A DNA stretch of 64,000 nt. Source: Pseudomonas sp. H1h (lineage in GTDB: Bacteria; Pseudomonadota; Gammaproteobacteria; Pseudomonadales; Pseudomonadaceae). The stretch covers positions 310,001-374,000 of the forward strand of contig NZ_AYMJ01000015.1 in NCBI RefSeq assembly GCF_000633255.1, in the 5' to 3' direction. Positions within the stretch are counted from its first letter, which is position 1. Each line of letters begins with the position of its first letter. The translations under genes and the position numbers were made by a program. Below, piece after piece: positions 1 to 8,250 of the stretch. The notes below the pieces were generated by a model. The model was not told the origin of the DNA, ran no database searches, and worked only from the letters and a program-made list of their open reading frames with translations.

Positions 1-21
1 CGAAATATCAGGATTGCCCAC

Positions 22-489
22 ATGGTTCATAACGACGTACTGCGCAGCGTGCGCTACATGCTCGACATCAGCGACAAGAAAGTTGTCGAGATCATCAAAC
101 TCGGCGGCATGGACGTAGCGCTCGCTGACGTGGTGATCTGGCTCGACAAGAAAGAAGAAGACGAAGAAGGCTTCGTACGCTGCCCGGACGAAGTGATCGC
201 GCACTTCCTCGACGGCCTGGTGGTCTTCAAGCGCGGCAAGGACGAAAGCCGTCCGCCACAACCGATCGAAGTCCCGGTGACCAATAACATCATCCTGAAA
301 AAGCTGCGCGTGGCCTTCGAACTGAAAGAAGACGACATGCACGCCATCCTCAAGGCTGCCGAGTTCCCGGTGTCCAAGCCTGAGCTGAGCGCGCTGTTCC
401 GCAAGGTCGGCCACACCAACTATCGCCCGTGCGGCGACCAGTTGCTGCGCAACTTCCTCAAGGGCCTGACCCTGCGCGTTCGCGGCTGA
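22..489 (+). CDS. DUF1456 family protein (YehS-like)
   Basis: A 155-residue protein made of two copies of a domain of about 65 residues (roughly residues 4-72 and 87-155). Each starts with an N-[DN]-x-[LI]-L-[RK] helix and ends in a [LF]-L-[DK]-G-L strand, the hallmark of the DUF1456/YehS family. The protein is soluble, with no signal peptide. The molecular function of the family is not established, so none is assigned. The length is normal for the family. It stands alone on the plus strand and is followed by a REPIN. Confidence 0.8.
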   Translation: MVHNDVLRSVRYMLDISDKKVVEIIKLGGMDVALADVVIWLDKKEEDEEGFVRCPDEVIAHFLDGLVVFKRGKDESRPPQPIEVPVTNNIILKKLRVAFELKEDDMHAILKAAEFPVSKPELSALFRKVGHTNYRPCGDQLLRNFLKGLTLRVRG

Positions 490-520
490 TCACGGTTCCG
501 GCTTCAGACCAGCGCTGCGA

Positions 521-600
521 CTTTCGCGAGCGGGCTCGCTCCCACAAGGGCTTTGTGTACATCACCAACCCTCTGAGGGAGCGAGCCTGCTCGCGAAGGC
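521..600. repeat. REPIN (paired inverted REP palindromes)
   Basis: Two REP units in inverted orientation: CTTTCGCGAGCGGGCTCGCT at 521-540, and its partner ending in CGAGCCTGCTCGCGAAGG near 582-599. They are separated by about 40 bases. This is the common P. fluorescens-group intergenic palindrome. It lies between the DUF1456 gene and trmO. Confidence 0.85.
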
Positions 601-675
601 CGACTAACAGCCAACACCGCACTTCAAGCCCTCCGGGTTATTATCCCCACCCCGCTCCCGCCTCGATTCCAGATC

Positions 676-1374
676 ATGACTTACAGCGTCTCCCCCATCG
701 GCTTCGTGCGCTCCTGCTTCAAGGAGAAGTTCGCCATCCCGCGCCAGCCACAACTGGCCCCCGCCGCCCGTGGCGTGCTGGAACTGGTGGCGCCGTTCGA
801 TCAGGGTGACGCCGTGCAAGGTCTGGAGCAGGTCAGCCATGTCTGGCTGCTGTTCCTGTTTCATCAGGCGCTGGAAGATAAACCACGGCTGAAAGTGCGG
901 CCACCGCGCCTGGGCGGCAACAAGTCGATGGGCGTGTTCGCCACCCGCGCCACTCACCGCCCCAATGGCATCGGGCAGTCGGTGGTAAAACTGGACAAGG
1001 TCGAAGCCAACCGGCTGTTCATCTCGGGTATCGACTTGCTCGACGGCACGCCGATTCTCGACATCAAACCCTATGTCCCTTACGCCGACATCATCCCTGA
1101 CGCCGCCAACAGCATCGCCAGTGCCGCGCCACAGCTGATTGACGTGCAGTGGACGGACGTCGCGCTGCAACAGGCGCACAGACATGCACAGCGCCTTGGC
1201 GAGCCTTTGGTCGAGTTGATCGAGCAGTGCCTGGCACAGGATCCGCGCCCGGCGTATCAGACGCCGGCACCGGAGCGTGAATACGGCGCGCAGTTCTGGG
1301 ACCTGGATGTACGCTGGCATTACCCGACGCCCGAGCAGATTCGCGTGCTGGAAGTGATTGCCGCCACGGCGTAA
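676..1374 (+). CDS. trmO: tRNA (adenine(37)-N6)-methyltransferase TrmO
   Basis: A 232-residue member of the TsaA/TrmO (YaeB, UPF0066) family, which uses S-adenosylmethionine to methylate N6-threonylcarbamoyladenosine at position 37 of certain tRNAs. The N-terminal beta-barrel (residues 1-150) shows IGFVRSCFKEKF at the start, then FATRATHRPNGIG (about 95-107), the conserved cofactor-binding stretch, then DLLDGTPILDIKPYVPYAD. The C-terminal part is the smaller accessory domain. Length is normal. A strong bidirectional terminator follows. Confidence 0.93.
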   Translation: MTYSVSPIGFVRSCFKEKFAIPRQPQLAPAARGVLELVAPFDQGDAVQGLEQVSHVWLLFLFHQALEDKPRLKVRPPRLGGNKSMGVFATRATHRPNGIGQSVVKLDKVEANRLFISGIDLLDGTPILDIKPYVPYADIIPDAANSIASAAPQLIDVQWTDVALQQAHRHAQRLGEPLVELIEQCLAQDPRPAYQTPAPEREYGAQFWDLDVRWHYPTPEQIRVLEVIAATA

Positions 1375-1389
1375 ACCCGCAAACGAAAA

Positions 1390-1421
1390 AGCCCGCGTTG
1401 CCTTCTCAGGCAACGCGGGCT
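1390..1421. terminator. Bidirectional intrinsic terminator after trmO
   Basis: Hairpin with arms AGCCCGCGTTGCC and GGCAACGCGGGCT. An A-run lies before it and a T-run after it, so it can stop transcription from both trmO (plus) and fpr (minus). Confidence 0.9.
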
Positions 1422-1442
1422 TTTTAATGCAATACAAATCAA

Positions 1443-1532
1443 TGTGGGAGCGGGCCTGCTCACGAAAGCGGTCTGTCATTCACATGTGCATTGAATGACA
1501 CAATGCCGTCGCGAGCAGGCTCGCTCCCACAG
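1443..1532. repeat. REPIN
   Basis: Inverted pair of REP units: GTGGGAGCGGGCCTGCTCAC near 1444-1463 and GTCGCGAGCAGGCTCGCTCC near 1508-1527, spaced by about 45 bases. It sits in the convergent gap between trmO and fpr. Confidence 0.85.
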
Positions 1533-1542
1533 GTATTTCGTT

Positions 1543-2322
1543 TTACTTCTCGACGAACGCACGCTCGATCAGGTAATCACCCGGTTCGCGCATACGCGCC
1601 GAGATCTTCAGGCCGAAGCTGTCGAGCACTTCGCTGGTCTCGTCGAGCATGCTCGGGCTGCCGCAGATCATCGCGCGGTCGTCCTGCGGGTTGATCGGTG
1701 GCAGACCGATGTCGCTGAACAGCTTGCCGCTGCGCATCAGGTCGGTCAGACGGCCCTGGTTCTCGAACGGCTCACGGGTCACGGTCGGGTAGTAGATCAG
1801 CTTGTCACGCAGCGCTTCGCCGAAGAACTCGTTCTGCGGCAGGTGCTCGGTGATGAATTCGCGGTAGGCGACTTCGTTGACGTAACGCACACCGTGGACC
1901 AGGATCACTTTTTCAAAGCGCTCGTAGGTTTCCGGGTCCTGGATCACGCTCATGAACGGCGCCAGACCGGTGCCGGTGCTCAGCAGGTACAGATGCTTGC
2001 CCGGGTTCAGGTCGTCCAGCACCAGGGTGCCGGTAGGTTTCTTCGAGATGATGATCTCGTCGCCTTCCTTCAGGTGCTGCAGCTGCGAGGTCAGCGGACC
2101 GTCCTGCACCTTGATGCTGAAGAACTCGAGATGCTCTTCCCAGTTCGGGCTGGCAATCGAGTAAGCGCGCATAAGCGGGCGGCCATTGGGCTGCTGCAGG
2201 CCGATCATCACGAACTGACCGTTCTCGAAGCGCAGGCCCGGATCGCGGGTGCACTTGAAGCTGAACAGAGTGTCGTTCCAGTGGTGAACACTGAGGACAC
2301 GCTCGTGGTTCATGTTGCTCAT
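1543..2322 (-). CDS. fpr: Ferredoxin--NADP(+) reductase
   Basis: A 259-residue flavoprotein of the bacterial Fpr class. It transfers electrons between NADPH and ferredoxin or flavodoxin in the cytoplasm and is associated with oxidative-stress defence. Visible motifs: the FAD-binding R52-A-Y-S55, the nucleotide-binding STGTGLAPF near residues 115-123, a CGSPSM motif, and the short C-terminal end FVEK typical of subclass I. The start at 2322 was chosen because it follows AGGAG and gives the usual length; a second Met follows three codons later. It is divergent from the LysR gene finR, its known activator in Pseudomonas. Confidence 0.93.
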   Translation of the reverse strand: MSNMNHERVLSVHHWNDTLFSFKCTRDPGLRFENGQFVMIGLQQPNGRPLMRAYSIASPNWEEHLEFFSIKVQDGPLTSQLQHLKEGDEIIISKKPTGTLVLDDLNPGKHLYLLSTGTGLAPFMSVIQDPETYERFEKVILVHGVRYVNEVAYREFITEHLPQNEFFGEALRDKLIYYPTVTREPFENQGRLTDLMRSGKLFSDIGLPPINPQDDRAMICGSPSMLDETSEVLDSFGLKISARMREPGDYLIERAFVEK

Positions 2323-2389
2323 GTACGTGGGACTCCTGGATATTGGGTCTGCGCTCGCCTTGACGGCCGAGAGTGCGCAATTGCATCGC

Positions 2390-2418
2390 ATTCTAATAGC
2401 GACGACAATATCTGTTAA
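2390..2418 (-). promoter_or_regulatory. Putative sigma-70 promoter of fpr
   Basis: On the minus strand, TTAACA (2413-2418) and TAGAAT (2390-2395) are separated by exactly 17 bases; each matches the consensus at five of six positions. It lies in the fpr-finR divergent gap, 68 bases before the fpr start. Confidence 0.6.
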
Positions 2419-2455
2419 CTGGATTATTAAGATAAGGGTTATCGGTTATATCGAT

Positions 2456-3382
2456 ATGCGATTTACTCTTCGTCAACTGCAAGTCTTCGTCGCCGTCGCC
2501 CAGCAGGAAAGCGTATCCCGTGCTGCGGGTCTGCTCAACCTCTCGCAATCGGCGGCCAGCACCTCAATCACCGAACTGGAGCGCCAGTCCAGCTGCCAGC
2601 TGTTCGATCGCGCCGGCAAGCGCCTGAGCCTCAATGCCCTCGGCAAGCAGCTGTTGCCGCAAGCGGTGGCCCTGCTCGATCAGTCCAAGGAAATCGAAGA
2701 CCTGCTCAACGGCAAATCCGGTTTCGGCTCACTGTCGGTGGGCGCCACCCTGACCATCGGCAATTACCTGGCGACCCTGTTGATCGGCGGTTTCATGCAG
2801 CGCCACCCGGAAAGCCAGGTGAAACTGCACGTACAGAACACGGCCAATATCGTGCACCAGGTCGCCCACTACGAAATTGATCTGGGTCTGATCGAAGGCG
2901 ATTGCAGCCATCCGGACATCGAAGTTCAGAGCTGGGTCGAGGATGAGCTGGTGGTGTTCTGTGCGCCCCAACATCCGCTGGCCAAACGCGGCAGTGCGAC
3001 CATGGAAGAGTTGACCCACGAAGCATGGATTCTGCGTGAGCAAGGCTCTGGCACGCGGCTGACCTTCGATCAGGCCATGCGGCACCATCGCAGTGCGCTG
3101 AATATCCGTCTGGAACTGGAACACACCGAAGCGATCAAGCGCGCGGTGGAGTCGGGGCTGGGGATTGGCTGCATTTCGCGGCTGGCACTGCGCGATGCGT
3201 TTCGGCGTGGCAGCCTGGTGGCGGTGGAAACGCCGGACCTGGATCTGTCCCGGCAGTTCTACTTCATCTGGCACAAGCAGAAATACCAGACCTCGGCCAT
3301 GCGTGAATTCCTCGATCTGTGCCGCGCTTTCACCGCCGGGGTACAGCGCAGCGACGAGATCGTGTTGCCGAGTATCGCTTAA
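2456..3382 (+). CDS. finR: LysR-family transcriptional regulator FinR
   Basis: A 308-residue LysR-type regulator. The N-terminal winged helix-turn-helix begins MRFTLRQLQVF, with SRAAGLLNLSQSAASTSITE as the recognition region (about residues 21-40). The remainder is a periplasmic-binding-like effector domain. The divergent position next to fpr matches FinR of pseudomonads, which activates fpr in response to superoxide stress and sulfur limitation. The name is inferred from this conserved pairing. The start at ATG 2456 gives a canonical LysR N-terminus. Its stop codon overlaps the convergent dgkA stop. Confidence 0.85.
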   Translation: MRFTLRQLQVFVAVAQQESVSRAAGLLNLSQSAASTSITELERQSSCQLFDRAGKRLSLNALGKQLLPQAVALLDQSKEIEDLLNGKSGFGSLSVGATLTIGNYLATLLIGGFMQRHPESQVKLHVQNTANIVHQVAHYEIDLGLIEGDCSHPDIEVQSWVEDELVVFCAPQHPLAKRGSATMEELTHEAWILREQGSGTRLTFDQAMRHHRSALNIRLELEHTEAIKRAVESGLGIGCISRLALRDAFRRGSLVAVETPDLDLSRQFYFIWHKQKYQTSAMREFLDLCRAFTAGVQRSDEIVLPSIA

Positions 3383-3741
3383 AGCAGAATCACCGCCCAC
3401 ACCAGGGCGATCATGCTCAGGGCCACGAATTGCGCGGCGCTGCCCATGTCCTTGGCGTTCTTGGACAGTGGGTGCAGTTCCAGGGAGATGCGGTCGATCG
3501 CGGCTTCTACTGCCGAGTTCAGCAACTCGACGATCAGCGCCAACAGGCAGACTGCAATGAGCACGGCTCGTTCGACGCGACTGACATTGAGGAAAAACGT
3601 CAGCGGTATCAGCACCACATTAAGCAGCACCAGTTGGCGGAACGCGGCTTCGCCGGTAAAGGCTGCGCGCAGGCCGTCCAGCGAGTAACCGGAAGCGTTG
3701 AGGATGCGTTTCAGGCCGGTCTGGCCCTTGAAAGGTGACAT
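3379..3741 (-). CDS. dgkA: Diacylglycerol kinase
   Basis: A 120-residue integral membrane kinase that phosphorylates diacylglycerol to phosphatidic acid in the inner membrane. Three hydrophobic segments are visible, with the family signature ELLNSAVEAAIDR (about residues 72-84) and SKNAKDMGSAAQF (about 92-104), the active-site region. The start MSPFKGQTGLKR at 3741 gives the usual length. Stop codons of dgkA and finR overlap by a few bases, so the two mRNAs must overlap at their 3' ends. Confidence 0.93.
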   Translation of the reverse strand: MSPFKGQTGLKRILNASGYSLDGLRAAFTGEAAFRQLVLLNVVLIPLTFFLNVSRVERAVLIAVCLLALIVELLNSAVEAAIDRISLELHPLSKNAKDMGSAAQFVALSMIALVWAVILL

Positions 3742-3815
3742 AAAGTAAAAACCAACCAAAAAGGAGTGGGAAAGCTAGATCAACAAAAGTCAAAAAAGCG
3801 TGAAGACACCAGCCA

Positions 3816-4466
3816 TTATTGGCTCGGAATTGACTCAAGTTGTTGCAGAAGTAATGCCGCTTGTGTCCGGGTACGCACATTCAGCTTTCGAAAGATCGCC
3901 GTGACGTGGGCCTTGATGGTCGCCTCGGACACGCTCAGCTCATAGGCAATCTGCTTGTTCAGCAAGCCCTCACAGACCATGGTCAATACGCGGAACTGTT
4001 GCGGAGTAAGGCTGGCCAGGCCATCACTGGCGGCTTTGGCCTCGTCGGAGACACTGACAGCTTCAAACGCCTGAGGTGGCCAGAACACATCGCCATCGAG
4101 CACTTTGCGCACCGCGTCCTGAATCACGCTCAGGTCACTGGACTTGGGAATGAAGCCACTGGCGCCGAACTCCCGGGACTTGACCATGACCGAGGCTTCT
4201 TCCTGGGCCGAGACCATCACCACCGGGATCTGCGGGTACTGCCCGCGCAGCATGACCAACCCGGAAAACCCGAAAGCGCCTGGCATGTTCAAGTCCAGCA
4301 GAACCAGATCCCAGTCAGCCTTTTCGGTCAGGCGCGCTTCCAGTTCGGCGATGCTCGCCACCTCCACCAGTCGTACATCCGGGCCAAGGCCCAGCGTCAC
4401 CGCTTGATGCAGTGCGCTACGAAATAGAGGGTGATCATCGGCAATCAGGATGTCGTATGTGGCCAT
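3816..4466 (-). CDS. erdR: LuxR/NarL-type response regulator (ErdR-like)
   Basis: A 216-residue two-component response regulator. The receiver domain has acidic residues D10 and D11, phospho-acceptor D58 in LLDLNMP, and K108 in FIPKSSD. The C-terminal LuxR-type helix-turn-helix (about 150-210) contains LTPQQFRVL and NKQIAYELSVSEATIKAHV. Position (next to dgkA) and sequence match ErdR/AgmR-type regulators of Pseudomonas that control alcohol and carbon-source oxidation. No sensor kinase is adjacent. The symbol is assigned by synteny. Confidence 0.82.
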   Translation of the reverse strand: MATYDILIADDHPLFRSALHQAVTLGLGPDVRLVEVASIAELEARLTEKADWDLVLLDLNMPGAFGFSGLVMLRGQYPQIPVVMVSAQEEASVMVKSREFGASGFIPKSSDLSVIQDAVRKVLDGDVFWPPQAFEAVSVSDEAKAASDGLASLTPQQFRVLTMVCEGLLNKQIAYELSVSEATIKAHVTAIFRKLNVRTRTQAALLLQQLESIPSQ

Positions 4467-4689
4467 TTTTCAAATGATCCTGTTTTTAATGGCAGACCCG
4501 ACGCATTCAGGCCTCACCAAAGCAACTCAAGATACCGCCACACAGCGGTATCCACAGGGGCACGTTCAACGCCAATCACTTGCAAACACGGCGTTTCAAA
4601 CCTTGGCCGCGCCCTAATCGGCGCCAAGCATGCCCAGCGAAGCCGGGGTGGTCAAGCAGCACGGCCGCTGCGGTGTGCAGTATGGGCCA

Positions 4690-5439
4690 CTATGGGGCCA
4701 ACACCGCTTGCGGCTTTCGTATATAAGGCAACAACTCGGCGTGGGCCGGGGTCGACTCATTGAGGTCCAGCTGTTGTTTGGCGCCCAGATAATGCTGGCT
4801 GAACACATCGAAATAAGCGTCCAGTGCCGAAGCGGCATCGCTGTCCCCCGCCAGCTCCAGGCACAACGCTGCGACTTCGGCGGTGCACAGGTGCTCGCTG
4901 CGGGTAGAACGGCGCAGGCGATAGCGCGAGAGTTTGTCAGGCATCAGGCTGAGAATCGGCAAGCGGTCGAAATACGGACTCTTGCGGAAGATTTTGCGCG
5001 CCTCGGTCCAGGTCGCATCCAGCAGGATGAACAACGGACGCTTGCTGCTATCGGCAGCGACCGTGTTGGTCACCCGCGACGGCTCGACGTATTCACCGGG
5101 AAACACCAGGTATGGCTGCCATTGCGGGTCGTTGAGCAGCGCCAGCATCTGCGGATCAGGTTCGGTGCGCGACCAGATGAACGCGTGGTTGTCGCCCACC
5201 ACATCGGCAATCAGCCAGCCGGTGTTGCTTGGTTTGAACACTTCCTTGCCGGTCATGATCAGGCACACGCCCGAACGGGTTTCGACCGTCGGTCGCCAGG
5301 CGCACAGGCAATGGCTGATGATCACCCGGCAGTCGCGGCAACGCTCGGAGCGAAAACCACGGGCCTGAATCGGCTTGATACCCTCGTCCTCGCGCTGGTC
5401 GCGCAAGCGGGCTACGGCGTTGGGGGCATGATGGGTCAC
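4690..5439 (-). CDS. tapT: DTW-domain tRNA-uridine aminocarboxypropyltransferase
   Basis: A 249-residue member of the DTW/TapT (YfiP) family, which transfers a 3-amino-3-carboxypropyl group from S-adenosylmethionine to a tRNA uridine (acp3U). The signature DATWTEARK is present near residues 145-153. An N-terminal zinc-like cluster (RCRDCRVIISHCLC) is also visible. The best start is GTG at 5439; an upstream in-frame extension to 5601 exists but looks non-coding and would run into the promoter of the divergent gene. Substrate specificity between TapT and TuaA/TapA-type enzymes is not resolved. Confidence 0.82.
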   Translation of the reverse strand: MTHHAPNAVARLRDQREDEGIKPIQARGFRSERCRDCRVIISHCLCAWRPTVETRSGVCLIMTGKEVFKPSNTGWLIADVVGDNHAFIWSRTEPDPQMLALLNDPQWQPYLVFPGEYVEPSRVTNTVAADSSKRPLFILLDATWTEARKIFRKSPYFDRLPILSLMPDKLSRYRLRRSTRSEHLCTAEVAALCLELAGDSDAASALDAYFDVFSQHYLGAKQQLDLNESTPAHAELLPYIRKPQAVLAP

Positions 5440-5625
5440 GGGCAACGCCCCACAGCAGGGAAACTCGACACGCACAGCACTCGGCAAGGCAATAAAGGCC
5501 GGCAGTTTAACAGAGCAGCGAGCGCAAACCTGTACCCTCCCGACCGGCTCCCCTATAATCCGGCGCCACTGAACGCACAGCCACGGGGCTGGTCGAACCA
5601 CCAGTCACTGAATCAGGAGAGTTTC

Positions 5626-6051
5626 ATGCTGCGCCTTATCGTTCCTACCGCGGCCATCGCACTGGCTTTGTCCTTCAGCGCTCAAGCGGCGTCCCTGAAA
5701 GAGCAGAATCTGAACAAAGAACTGCGCAACATCGCCGAACAAAGCAGCGTCGGCACACCACGGGCGATCAACGAAGACATTCTCGATCAGGGCTACACCG
5801 TTGAGGGCGTTACCCTGATCAACCACCTGAGCGTGCAGGCAAGCCACGCCGAAAAGATGCGCGCTGATCCAAAGGCCGTGTATTTCCAGCTGGGTGCTTC
5901 GGTGTGCAGTAACCCGTCGTACCGCAAGCTGATGGCCAAGGGCGCGATCATGCGTTACGACTTCAGTGAATACAAAACCAACAAGGCCATCGGCTCGGCC
6001 AGCTATCAGGATTCCGATTGCCCGAAAGCGGCTCCGGCGAAGAAGAAGTAA
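5626..6051 (+). CDS. Secreted QSregVF-family protein (PA3611-like)
   Basis: A 141-residue exported protein. It has a signal peptide (MLRLIVPTAAIALALSFSAQAA), cleaved probably after AQA near residue 21, then a small mature domain rich in Lys and Glu with two cysteines (CSNPSYRKL and DSDCPK) and a Lys/Ala tail. It resembles the quorum-sensing-regulated virulence factor family represented by P. aeruginosa PA3611. The biochemical role is unknown. A clear ribosome site CAGGAGAG precedes ATG 5626. It is divergent from the DTW gene. Confidence 0.75.
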   Translation: MLRLIVPTAAIALALSFSAQAASLKEQNLNKELRNIAEQSSVGTPRAINEDILDQGYTVEGVTLINHLSVQASHAEKMRADPKAVYFQLGASVCSNPSYRKLMAKGAIMRYDFSEYKTNKAIGSASYQDSDCPKAAPAKKK

Positions 6052-6246
6052 TCATCCGGTGTTGGCGCGCCGCTGTTCATCTTCGGCGCGCAATTCGGCC
6101 ACCAGGGCCTGCAAGTAGCGAGAGCGTCGCTCTCCCCCTGCCAGCCGACGGCAGCACTCCTCTTCGAGACTCACTTGATTGGTCTCGGCTGACGCTTTAA
6201 GCATCCGATACAGCTGCGTATCGATCTCCAGAACCACTCTGGCCAT
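6052..6246 (-). CDS. Small ribbon-helix-helix-like protein
   Basis: A 64-residue protein with N-terminal ARVVLEIDTQLYRMLKASAE, the beta-strand plus first helix expected of an Arc/MetJ or FitA-type ribbon-helix-helix DNA-binding fold, followed by SLEEECCRRL as the second helix and a basic, Arg-rich tail. Such proteins are often antitoxins, but no toxin gene lies next to it. Its stop codon directly abuts the stop of the convergent upstream gene. Function unknown; could be a stand-alone repressor. Confidence 0.6.
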   Translation of the reverse strand: MARVVLEIDTQLYRMLKASAETNQVSLEEECCRRLAGGERRSRYLQALVAELRAEDEQRRANTG

Positions 6247-6597
6247 CTATCCCGCCTCCTTGCCACCCACGAATCCTTGAAAAGCGCGCACCTTGCGTAC
6301 GGTTGCTGACTTAAAGCTGTCGTACGGTGCCTGTAAGTTAGTAAATCAGAGCGATTGCTCTACGGCGTACGTTCGGACGAGCGGTGAGCTTCCTTTGCCA
6401 ATCGACAAGCAACGGTTGCCAGAAAAGACTTCGCGGCGTAATGATCAACTCAGCGCAATGGCCCGCGAGGGTCTAGATTAAAAGTATTCCCGATCACCTG
6501 TTCACGGCAGAAAAAGGAGCTGCCGAGTGAGTTATTTGCAGCGCGGCACTGACGCCGCACGTCAGGGCCACAAGCTCTGTGCAGAAGGAGACGTTGA
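6247..6597. other. Intergenic stretch without a supported gene
   Basis: About 350 bases between the divergent ribbon-helix-helix gene and the LOG-family gene. No convincing RNA gene or terminator was seen. A GTG at 6527 with AAGGAG seven bases upstream opens a reading frame that runs out of frame into the LOG gene. It could be a leader peptide but nothing else supports it. Confidence 0.4.
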
Positions 6598-7716
6598 ATG
6601 CCTTACCAACCGAATGACCTGCTCAGCCGTCATTTTCAGGAAAGCGGCCCCGACCTCATCAGCAAGGTCGAAGAACAACTCAACCAGGTTTCCCCCAACA
6701 GCCCGAACCTGCCGATTTATCGCGACATGATCCTGACCGTGCTGCGCATGGCCCAGGAAGATCACAACCGCTGGAACGCCAAGATCACCCTGCAGGCCCT
6801 GCGCGAACTGGAGCAGGCGTTCCGGGTGCTGGAACAATTCAAGGGACGACGCAAAGTCACCGTGTTCGGCTCGGCGCGCACGCCGGTCGAACATCCGCTG
6901 TATGCAATGGCCCGGGAACTCGGCGCAGCCCTGACACGCTCGGACATGATGGTCATCACCGGAGCCGGTGGCGGGATCATGGCCGCCGCACACGAAGGCG
7001 CCGGTCGCGATCACAGCCTCGGGTTCAATATCACCCTGCCCTTCGAGCAACATGCCAACCCGACCGTGGACGGCACCGGCAACCTGCTGCCGTTCCATTT
7101 CTTCTTCACCCGCAAACTGTTCTTCGTCAAGGAGGCCGATGCACTCGTGCTCTGCCCTGGCGGGTTCGGAACCCTGGACGAGGCGCTGGAGGTGCTGACA
7201 CTGATCCAGACCGGAAAAAGCCCTTTGGTGCCGGTGGTGTTGCTGGACACGCCCGGCGGAACGTTCTGGCAAGGCGCACTGGACTTCATTCGCCAGCAAC
7301 TCGAAGACAATCGCTACATCCTGCCCACCGACCTGAAGCTGATGCGGCTGGTCTACAGCGTCGATGAGGCGGTGGAACAGATCAATCAGTTCTACAGCAA
7401 CTTCCACTCCAGTCGTTGGCTCAAGCGTCAGTTCGTGATCCGCATGCATCACAAGCTCAGCGACCAGGCACTGGAGCATATGCAGGAGGCTTTCGCCGAT
7501 CTATGCCTCAGCGACCAGTTCCATCAGCACGCCTACAGTGGCGAGGAGCACGACGAAGCGCAGTACAGCCATCTGGTGCGGTTGGCCTTCGCGTTCAATG
7601 CCCGGGATCATGGCCGACTCAGGGAGCTGGTGGATTACATCAACCTCCCGGAAAACTGGGCACACACCAAACCACAGACGGCACAACGTGCACGTGAGCC
7701 CTCGAAGGTCATTTGA
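6598..7716 (+). CDS. LOG-family nucleotide 5'-monophosphate nucleosidase (TIGR00730-like)
   Basis: A 372-residue Rossmann-fold protein of the LOG/lysine decarboxylase-like family. Visible motifs: VFGSARTPVEHPLY (about 89-102), TGAGGGIM (121-128), and the active-site signature PGGFGTLDEAL (187-197). Family members hydrolyse AMP or other purine monophosphates, or release cytokinin-like bases. The N-terminal helical extension and roughly 140-residue C-terminal part make it longer than minimal LOG enzymes. It has a good ribosome site, AAGGAGACGTTGA. A bidirectional terminator follows. Confidence 0.8.
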   Translation: MPYQPNDLLSRHFQESGPDLISKVEEQLNQVSPNSPNLPIYRDMILTVLRMAQEDHNRWNAKITLQALRELEQAFRVLEQFKGRRKVTVFGSARTPVEHPLYAMARELGAALTRSDMMVITGAGGGIMAAAHEGAGRDHSLGFNITLPFEQHANPTVDGTGNLLPFHFFFTRKLFFVKEADALVLCPGGFGTLDEALEVLTLIQTGKSPLVPVVLLDTPGGTFWQGALDFIRQQLEDNRYILPTDLKLMRLVYSVDEAVEQINQFYSNFHSSRWLKRQFVIRMHHKLSDQALEHMQEAFADLCLSDQFHQHAYSGEEHDEAQYSHLVRLAFAFNARDHGRLRELVDYINLPENWAHTKPQTAQRAREPSKVI

Positions 7717-7728
7717 AGGCAAAAAAAA

Positions 7729-7757
7729 ACGGCCCGCTATTTTCATAGCGGGCCGTT
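7729..7757. terminator. Bidirectional intrinsic terminator
   Basis: Hairpin AACGGCCCGCTAT / ATAGCGGGCCGTT with an A9 run on the left and a T5 run on the right. It serves the LOG-family gene (plus) and the recA-recX transcript (minus). Confidence 0.92.
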
Positions 7758-7771
7758 TTTGTTGAAGCGTC

Positions 7772-8242
7772 TTAATCGTCCATCTCTTTGCCGCTGAACA
7801 AGCGGTTGATCATCTCCATCGAGAAGCCCCGATACGCGAGGAATCGGCCTTGCCTGGCCCGCTCCTTGGCATCAATGGGCAACTGCCCGGAGAATTTTCG
7901 CTGCCACGTATCCCGAAGCTGTCCCTGCCAATCGATACCGCTTTCGCGCAGGGCGAGTTCAATGTCGGCGCGCTGCAGACCGCGCTGGCCGAGCTCTTCA
8001 CGAATCCGCAAAGGGCCGTAGCCGGAACGGGCACGGTAGGAGACAAAGCTTTCAAGGTAACGGGCTTCGGAAAGCAGCCCTTCTTCCGTCAAACGGTCGA
8101 GGGCTGTTTCGATCATCTGCGCCTCAGCGCCGCGCTGACGCAGTTTGCGCGTCAGTTCGACTCGACCATGCTCGCGTCGAGCGAGCAGGTCCATGGCGGT
8201 TCGCCGCACCGCGACGAGGGTATCGAGTACGGCGTTGGTCAT
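7772..8242 (-). CDS. recX: RecA regulator RecX
   Basis: A 156-residue RecX protein, a cytoplasmic modulator that binds inside the RecA filament groove and limits RecA activity. It consists of repeated three-helix motifs; [28 protein letters not shown] and the [17 protein letters not shown] stretch (about residues 72-88) are the conserved family segments. It starts 8 bases after the recA stop, so both genes are in one SOS-controlled operon. Length is normal. Confidence 0.95.
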   Translation of the reverse strand: MTNAVLDTLVAVRRTAMDLLARREHGRVELTRKLRQRGAEAQMIETALDRLTEEGLLSEARYLESFVSYRARSGYGPLRIREELGQRGLQRADIELALRESGIDWQGQLRDTWQRKFSGQLPIDAKERARQGRFLAYRGFSMEMINRLFSGKEMDD

Positions 8243-8250
8243 CGCTGTTA

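Noticed and set aside
6527..6730. GTG-initiated 67-codon frame with AAGGAG upstream of the LOG-family gene
   Set aside because: The ribosome site is attractive, but most of the frame lies out of frame in the LOG gene and has no conserved features; kept only as a possible leader.
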